Positions 7,130 through 12,118 of a stretch of 12,118 bases of DNA are shown here, piece after piece. The position numbers and the translations under genes were made by a program. Where the stretch lies: assembly GCA_903907305.1 (NCBI GenBank), contig CAIVNT010000119.1, forward strand, positions 1 to 12,118. The letters are read 5' to 3'. Under the pieces are notes generated by a model. It saw nothing but the letters and a program-made list of their open reading frames with translations, ran no database searches and was not told the DNA's origin. Position 1 is the first letter of the stretch; every line of letters starts with the position of its first letter. This DNA is from an uncultured Ignavibacteriota bacterium. GTDB lineage: Bacteria > Bacteroidota > Ignavibacteria > UBA10030 > UBA8401.

Positions 7130-10100
7130 TTATTTCTGCAGCATGAGCTTCTTCACCTGGGTGAAGGTCTTTTGTTCATTCTGCTTCATCGATGTAGCAT
7201 TGATACGGTAAACATACACACCGCTCGACAAGCCGGATGCATTCCATTGATACGTATGATATCCCGCTGACAGCTCACTATTGTATAGTGTCGTCACTTC
7301 CCTGCCGAGCATATCATAGATCTTCAATGATACATTGCTGGCCTCGGGCAATCCGAATTGGATCGTTGTTGACGGATTGAACGGGTTCGGGAAGTTCTGT
7401 GAGAGTGAATAAACCGTCGGAATCGAATTATCTTCATTCCCGACACCGGTCGTTGACGGTGTTGCACTCACTTCAACGCTGTACGCACTGGCCTGTCCGT
7501 AAACATTCACCGCGGTGATACGGAAATAGTACTTCGTTTCATTCGTCAATCCGGTGATCACTTTGGCTGTATCAGCAATACCGCCGGTGGTCGAGTCAAT
7601 CTTTGTTACCGGAGCTGCCGATGTGCCGCCGTAGATCCTGTAACGGACGAAATCACCTTCGGTATTTTTATTCCACTTCAATGTTACCTGACCCGTACCG
7701 CGAAGTGCCGTAAGATTCTGCGGAGCTGCCGGTGCAGTAAGATTCATTGTAGGACCATTGAATCGCAATACGCGATGATTATACACATCGGGAATCCATA
7801 CCGTGCTGCTCGCATTATCCAGAAACACCGACAGCGGATAACTCAAGCTGGTAGCGGAAGGAGGATTCGGAGAATTATCCGAAACGAAATCGCTCTGACC
7901 GTACACATTATCGGCATTGCCCCCGTTTGATTTTGCTGCAGCGTTGTCATAGACCATCACACGAGTATTCCCTTCATCCGCAACATACAGTCTTCCCGAT
8001 GCATCGACCGCGACACCGCGCGGTTCGCCAAGGGCGGATTGTGTTTTTCCATAGACAGAAGTCGTGAATGTTGCTTGACCTAACACACCGTTAGCATCAG
8101 AACCGTTTGATTTCGTCGCTGCGTTATCAAATCGCAATACACGGCTATTTGATCTGTCTGCAACCCACAGCCGTCCGTTCACATCAAAGAACACTCCCCA
8201 CGGAGCACTCATCGATGAAGCGGTTGTTCCGCTGGTCGTTGAAGAATAATCAGCCTGTCCAAGGACCCCGTTCGGTGCGCCGCCGTTTGATTTCGATGCT
8301 GCATTATCAAACCGAAGAACACGGTTATTTGCTCTGTCAGCAACCCATACTCGTCCATTGACATCAGCATACACACAGGCCGGAGCATTCATTTTTCCGC
8401 CGGTTGCACCTGTTGTATTGGTAACGAAATCAGGCTGTCCTAAGACACCATCTGCAGCAGATGAACTTGCTTTTGTCGATGCATTATCGAACCGCAGTAT
8501 GCGATGATTATCTCTGTCCGCTACCCACAATCGTCCGTTTGCATCAACTGAGACCGCATTAGGATTATTCATGGATGAAGCAGAGATCCCTCCCGCATTG
8601 GCTGTACGTGTAACGAAATCAGCCTGACCGAATACAGCCTCGGCTGCTGATCCATTGATCAGTTTCGCTGCGGACGTAAAGCGAAGCACTCTTCGATTAT
8701 CACGGTCAGCAACAAATAATTTTCCGCTCGTCGGATCGATCGCAACACTGGCAGGCTCCGCCATTGTCGTTGTCGTAGGAGAAGTATAATTCGTGTTTGT
8801 CACGAGATCGGCCGCTCCTAATACACCGACAGCTGTACCGATCGTTGAAGGTGTTGCACTCACTTCGTTGCTATAACCGCTTTCCATTCCATAGATACTG
8901 ACAGCGGTGATGCGGAAATAATACTTTGTTTCGTTTGTCAATCCGATGATCACCTTTGAGATATCAGATATCCCGCCGGTGGTCGAATCGAGTTTCGTCG
9001 TCGGATTGGCCGATGTTCCGCCGTAAATTCTGTAGCGGGCAAAATCTCCTTCCGTATTCTTGCTCCATGACAATGACACCTGTGCAATACTGCGTGCCGC
9101 TGCAAGACTCTGAGGAGCCGCCGGAGCGGTAAGCGTGATCTTCGGTCCGTTGAACCGGAGCACACGATGGTTATAGACATCTGGGATCCATACAGTGCTG
9201 TTCATATTATCGATGAAGAGCGATAATGCATAGTTCAGACTGTTCGCCGTTGGCGGACTGGAAGAATTATCCGATGCAAAATCGATTTGTCCATAGACAT
9301 TGTCGGCGTTCCCGCCGTTTGCTTTCGCTGCAGCGTTGTCATAGACCATTACCCGCGTGTTGCCTTCGTCAGCGACATACAATCTGCCAGAAGCATCCAC
9401 AGCAACACCTCTCGGTTCGCCAAGACCTGCTTGTGATTTTGTATATACTGATGTTGTAAATAATGCTTGTCCTAAGACACCGCTCGCTGCCGCTCCATTC
9501 GATTTTGTAGCGGCACTATCAAAACGCAAGACACGACTGTTCGATCGATCGGCAACCCATAATCGTCCATTCACATCAAAGAATACTCCCCACGGCGCGC
9601 TCATAGATGAAGCCGTCGTTCCGCTTGTCGTGGATGAATAATCGGATTGTCCTAAGACTCCGTTCGGTGCACCGCCGTTTGCTTTTGCCGCTGCATTGTC
9701 GAAACGCAAGACACGGTTGTTCGCTCTGTCAGCGACCCACACGCGACCGTTCGCATCGGCATAGACACAAGCCGGTGCGTTCATTTTTCCGCCGGCAGCA
9801 CCGGTAGTGTTAGTAACAAAATCAGGCTGTCCTAATACTCCATCAGCCGCAGCTGAACTTGCTTTTGTTGATGCGTTATCGAACCGCAGGATACGATGAT
9901 TATCCCGGTCGGCCACCCATAAACGTCCATTGGCATCTACTGACACGGCATTTGGATTATTCATTGATGATGCAGATATCCCGCCGGCGTTCGCTGTACG
10001 GGTCACAAAATCCGCCTGACCAAAAACTGCTTCGGCTGCAGAACCATTCGTCAACTTAGCTGCAGAACCAAAACGCAATACTCTGCGGTTATCCCGGTCA

Positions 10101-11413
10101 GCAACAAATAATTTTCCCGATGTCGGATCGATCGCGACGCTTGCCGGTTCGGCAAGTGTTGTAGTTGAAGGTGAAGTATAATTTGTGTTCGTTACAAAAT
10201 CCGGTGCTCCCAAAACTCCCACAGCGACCGGCGGTCCGATATCGAAACGCAGCACGCGATGATTGCCAAGATCCGGCACCCAAACATTATTCGTCGCATA
10301 ATCGATGAATAACGATAAAGGATAATTCAAACTTGTCGCAGTCGGCGGATTTGGAGCGGCATCTGTGACAAAATCAATTTGTCCGATCACATTGTCCGCG
10401 TTCGCACCATTGGCTTTCGATGCAGCTCCATTGTAGACCATGATCCTGGTATTTCCTTCATCCGAAACAAACAATCTTCCCAATGCGTCAACAGCTACTC
10501 CTCGGGGTTCGCCGAGTCCTGCCTGCGTTTTTGCATACACTGAGGTAGTGAATGTCGCTTGTCCCAATACTCCATTCGCAGAAGCACCATTTGCTTTCGT
10601 TGCAGCACTGTCAAATCGTAAGACACGGCTGTTCCCTCTATCCGCGACCCACACGCGTCCCCCTTTATCTGCATACACTCCCCACGGTGCACTCATTGTC
10701 ACAGCAGTTGTTCCTGTTGTTCCCGTCAAGAGATCAGGCTGTCCTAACACTCCGTCAGCTGCTGCTCCGTTGGATTTTGAAGCGGCATTGTCAAAACGTG
10801 TGATACGGTTATTCGCTCTGTCGGCAACCCAAAGACGACCGCCTCCATCCACCATTAAACCTGCCGGTGCACTCATCGTTCCGGGTGTACAATTAAGAGT
10901 ATTGGTTGTGAATGTCAGCTGACCTAATACACCATCGGCTGCGGACGAGCTTGCTTTAGCCGAAGCATTATCAAATCTCAGGACACGATTATTGTCCCTG
11001 TCTGCAACCCAAAGCCGTCCGGCTGCATCAACAAACACTGCATTCGGATTATTCATTGACGAAGCGGAGATGCCGCCCGTATTCGCCGTCCGTGTTACAT
11101 AATCAGGCTGACCGAAGACCGCCTCTGCAGATGAACCGTTGATCATCTTTGCAGCACTGCTGAAGCGCAGTACTCTCCGATTGTCCCGGTCCGCGACGAA
11201 CATCTTTCCGGTCGTTGGATCGATTGCAACTCCGGCCGGCTCAGCTAATGTCGATATTGTCGGTGCCGTATAATTCGTATTGGTGATAAAGTCACTCGTG
11301 CCCAACACGCCAACAGCTGTAATCGTGTTCGTGAGAGGATTCTGTGCAAACAGAGATAGACTCACCAGTGAACACAAGAGCAGTATTTGAATTAATATCT
11401 TACAATGTTTCAT
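7130..11413 (-). CDS. Giant secreted triple NHL beta-propeller protein with two Fn3 domains and T9SS sorting domain
   Basis: A 1427-residue cell-surface or secreted protein. The signal peptide MKHCKILIQILLLC...SLFAQ is probably cleaved near residue 23. Three propellers follow: P1 about 34-397, P2 about 398-761, P3 about 862-1225. Each has six blades of roughly 60-64 residues with cores such as RLWVADRDNNRVLRF and linkers ending GVLGQ. Fibronectin III domains lie at about 762-856 and 1226-1320 (TAPAAPQ start, YYFRITAV core, VSATPS end). The T9SS type A domain is 1338-1427 (QNFPNPFNPSTTI, YDMLGREV, LSSGVYVYRI, ending KKLMLQK). NHL propellers usually mediate protein or ligand binding; no catalytic motif is seen, so an adhesive or scaffold role is inferred. 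ATG 11413 has a strong AAGGAGG 4 nt upstream. The P2-Fn3 and P3-Fn3 units are a tandem duplication of identical length (464 residues), while P1 lacks an Fn3. Codon use differs between copies although the proteins are nearly the same. Confidence 0.93.
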   Translation of the reverse strand: MKHCKILIQILLLCSLVSLSLFAQNPLTNTITAVGVLGTSDFITNTNYTAPTISTLAEPAGVAIDPTTGKMFVADRDNRRVLRFSSAAKMINGSSAEAVFGQPDYVTRTANTGGISASSMNNPNAVFVDAAGRLWVADRDNNRVLRFDNASAKASSSAADGVLGQLTFTTNTLNCTPGTMSAPAGLMVDGGGRLWVADRANNRITRFDNAASKSNGAAADGVLGQPDLLTGTTGTTAVTMSAPWGVYADKGGRVWVADRGNSRVLRFDSAATKANGASANGVLGQATFTTSVYAKTQAGLGEPRGVAVDALGRLFVSDEGNTRIMVYNGAASKANGANADNVIGQIDFVTDAAPNPPTATSLNYPLSLFIDYATNNVWVPDLGNHRVLRFDIGPPVAVGVLGAPDFVTNTNYTSPSTTTLAEPASVAIDPTSGKLFVADRDNRRVLRFGSAAKLTNGSAAEAVFGQADFVTRTANAGGISASSMNNPNAVSVDANGRLWVADRDNHRILRFDNASTKASSAAADGVLGQPDFVTNTTGAAGGKMNAPACVYADANGRVWVADRANNRVLRFDNAAAKANGGAPNGVLGQSDYSSTTSGTTASSMSAPWGVFFDVNGRLWVADRSNSRVLRFDSAATKSNGAAASGVLGQALFTTSVYTKSQAGLGEPRGVAVDASGRLYVADEGNTRVMVYDNAAAKANGGNADNVYGQIDFASDNSSSPPTANSLNYALSLFIDNMNSTVWIPDVYNHRVLRFNGPKITLTAPAAPQSLAAARSIAQVSLSWSKNTEGDFARYRIYGGTSANPTTKLDSTTGGISDISKVIIGLTNETKYYFRITAVSIYGMESGYSNEVSATPSTIGTAVGVLGAADLVTNTNYTSPTTTTMAEPASVAIDPTSGKLFVADRDNRRVLRFTSAAKLINGSAAEAVFGQADFVTRTANAGGISASSMNNPNAVSVDANGRLWVADRDNHRILRFDNASTKASSSAADGVLGQPDFVTNTTGATGGKMNAPACVYADVNGRVWVADRANNRVLRFDNAASKSNGGAPNGVLGQADYSSTTSGTTASSMSAPWGVFFDVNGRLWVADRSNSRVLRFDNAATKSNGSDANGVLGQATFTTSVYGKTQSALGEPRGVAVDASGRLYVADEGNTRVMVYDNAAAKSNGGNADNVYGQSDFVSDNSPNPPSATSLSYPLSVFLDNASSTVWIPDVYNHRVLRFNGPTMNLTAPAAPQNLTALRGTGQVTLKWNKNTEGDFVRYRIYGGTSAAPVTKIDSTTGGIADTAKVITGLTNETKYYFRITAVNVYGQASAYSVEVSATPSTTGVGNEDNSIPTVYSLSQNFPNPFNPSTTIQFGLPEASNVSLKIYDMLGREVTTLYNSELSAGYHTYQWNASGLSSGVYVYRINATSMKQNEQKTFTQVKKLMLQK
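7439..10222 (-). repeat. Tandem direct repeat of two 1392-bp propeller-Fn3 units inside the coding sequence
   Basis: Unit A is 8831-10222 and unit B is 7439-8830; corresponding codons are offset by exactly 1392 bp (464 codons) wherever checked. In a 120-nt sample (8161-8280 against 9553-9672) I count 20 nucleotide differences but only one amino-acid change. A related 1092-bp unit without the Fn3 portion lies at 10223-11314. Within each unit there is a lower-order period of about 180 bp, one propeller blade. Confidence 0.9.
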
Positions 11414-11502
11414 AAAACCTCCTTAGAGAAGAGGTGGAGGAACAGTGGATTATTTGTAATGGTATTCTTATTGCTTATCTTATCATAAACATGTTTTGAG
11501 AA
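11414..11502 (-). promoter_or_regulatory. Upstream region of the giant propeller gene, presumed promoter region
   Basis: About 90 non-coding bases lie between the hairpin after the LVIVD gene and the giant gene. The distal part is A/T-rich (minus strand TTTATGATAAGATAAGC) and could hold a -10-like element such as TATGAT, but no convincing -35 box sits at the right distance. A promoter is expected here because a terminator-like hairpin precedes it. The exact elements cannot be assigned. Confidence 0.3.
11418..11424 (-). promoter_or_regulatory. Strong Shine-Dalgarno sequence AAGGAGG of the giant propeller gene
   Basis: Minus-strand AAGGAGG, complementary to the canonical 16S 3' end, lies 4 nt before ATG 11413 (TTTT between). 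This fixes the start codon. It also indicates an organism that uses Shine-Dalgarno initiation at some genes, which is uncommon in classical Bacteroidetes. Confidence 0.85.
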
Positions 11503-11532
11503 CAGACGGAATGAATTACTTCACTCCGTCTG
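11503..11532 (-). terminator. Hairpin downstream of the LVIVD-repeat gene, probable terminator
   Basis: The arms CAGACGGA and TCCGTCTG close a stem that continues inward with TGAA/TTCA. As minus-strand RNA the whole stem has 13 pairs including one G-U wobble and a GUAA tetraloop of the GNRA class. The plus strand would have an A-C mismatch, so it is built for minus-strand RNA. It starts 11 nt after the stop codon at 11544. The T-tract after it is poor (GTTCTC), so it could be a 3'-end stabilising or Rho-assisted hairpin instead of a classical intrinsic terminator. Confidence 0.5.
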
Positions 11533-11543
11533 CTGGGAATTTT

Positions 11544-12118
11544 TTATTTCACTAAGGACATTTTTTTGGAGAATGTCATTCCGTTTGTCTGCAGACGATA
11601 GAGATAGATTCCCGATGACAACGTCATCCCGTTAAATGGAACACTGTACGAACCGGCAGAGATCTGTCCGTTCAGCAATACTGCAACGCGCTGTCCGAGG
11701 GTATTGAACACTTCCAATGATACTTTCGCATTCTGCTTTACTTCAAATGTGATGGTGGTGGAAGGATTGAACGGATTTGGATAGTTCTGGTGCAGGACAT
11801 TCGATTCCGGGATTATTCCGCTTTCATTCCCGACAGAGGTCATAAGATCATTCGAATAGACCGTGAGACCGTCCCCTTTTTCTGCTACATACACGTATTT
11901 CCCGTCCGCTGCAACGCCGCGGGACTGAGGAACGCCGTCATAATATCCATCCTCCACCGGTGCTGCAGGATTAGTGATATTGATCGCGCGAACTCCAGTA
12001 GCCTCAGACGCGACATAGCAATACTTCCCTGAGATGGCGGAATTATAGCCGTATCCTCCGGTTTTTATTTTTGCTGCCATTGTCGGCGCATTAAGATTGC
12101 TGATGTTATATACTTTCA
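11544..12118 (-). CDS. LVIVD-repeat surface protein with T9SS sorting domain, C-terminal part (runs off the right edge)
   Basis: The reading frame is open to the window edge. A Met occurs at 12080, but the residues before it (KVYNISNLNAPT) continue a repeat, so the true start lies outside and at least 191 residues are seen. Two LVIVD-type repeat units are visible: VYNISNLNAP then GKYCYVASEATGVRAINIT, followed by NPAAPVEDGYYDG then GKYVYVAEKGDGLTVYS. Such repeats are thought to form propeller blades in secreted proteins. The tail is a type A sorting domain: QNYPNPFNPSTTI, VFNTLGQRV, LSSGIYLYRL and the basic end FSKKMSLVK. It is therefore probably exported by T9SS and anchored to the surface or released. 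The domain is closely related in wording to those of the two other sorting-domain proteins here. No catalytic motif is in the visible part, and an N-terminal enzyme domain outside the window cannot be excluded. Confidence 0.85.
   Translation of the reverse strand, partial: KVYNISNLNAPTMAAKIKTGGYGYNSAISGKYCYVASEATGVRAINITNPAAPVEDGYYDGVPQSRGVAADGKYVYVAEKGDGLTVYSNDLMTSVGNESGIIPESNVLHQNYPNPFNPSTTITFEVKQNAKVSLEVFNTLGQRVAVLLNGQISAGSYSVPFNGMTLSSGIYLYRLQTNGMTFSKKMSLVK

Noticed and set aside
10440..10922. A 160-residue open frame on the plus strand, with similar frames at 9357-9641 and 8107-8361
   Set aside because: They are antisense to the NHL repeats and recur because the coding repeats recur. They lack their own ribosome binding sites and show no recognisable domain.
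7439..11314. Regular DNA periodicity of about 180 bp, considered as a CRISPR or non-coding satellite
   Set aside because: The period equals one propeller blade, the units are coding and diverge mainly at third codon positions, and there are no short identical repeats with unique spacers.

Overview
The window looks like a chromosomal piece from a bacterium of the Fibrobacteres-Chlorobi-Bacteroidetes (FCB) group. Three proteins end in a type A C-terminal sorting domain of the type IX secretion system (T9SS) with the N-Y/F-P-N-P-F-N-P opening. That wording is more typical of Ignavibacteria-like lineages than of classical Bacteroidetes. Clear Shine-Dalgarno sequences before some genes (AAGGAGG at 11418-11424, AAGGA at 1368-1372) and a moderate GC content fit this. 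No rRNA or housekeeping marker is present, so the placement is an inference. Every real gene is on the minus strand, so transcription runs from high to low coordinates.

Right part (12118 to 7130): first the end of a LVIVD-repeat surface protein with a sorting domain (11544-12118, cut by the window edge), then a 3' hairpin (11503-11532). Next is a 1427-residue secreted protein made of three six-bladed NHL-like propellers, two fibronectin III domains and a sorting domain. Its propeller-plus-Fn3 unit is a direct tandem duplication of exactly 1392 bp. A second large hairpin (7049-7115) follows its stop codon.

Left part (6984 to 1): six closely packed genes that look like one transcription unit. 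In order they are: a small secreted protein with one propeller blade and a sorting domain; a five-blade NHL propeller fused to an alpha/beta-hydrolase esterase; a large serine hydrolase of the beta-lactamase/class C family with a long unrecognised N-terminal part; two sugar-type ABC permeases; and a substrate-binding protein cut by the window edge. Esterase/hydrolase, hydrolase/permease and permease/permease/binding-protein junctions are overlaps of 4 nt, a 13-nt gap, an overlap of 4 nt and an overlap of 1 nt. The likely theme is extracytoplasmic breakdown of an esterified carbohydrate or glycoside, with uptake of the product. No ABC ATPase lies in the window.

The most interesting signal is that the two propeller genes at 6984-6433 and 6402-4720 split a six-blade NHL propeller between them. 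The esterase protein has blades 1-5 and stops where blade 6 should begin. Its neighbour has only blade 6 plus the sorting domain. This may be the scar of a domain swap or a split propeller.
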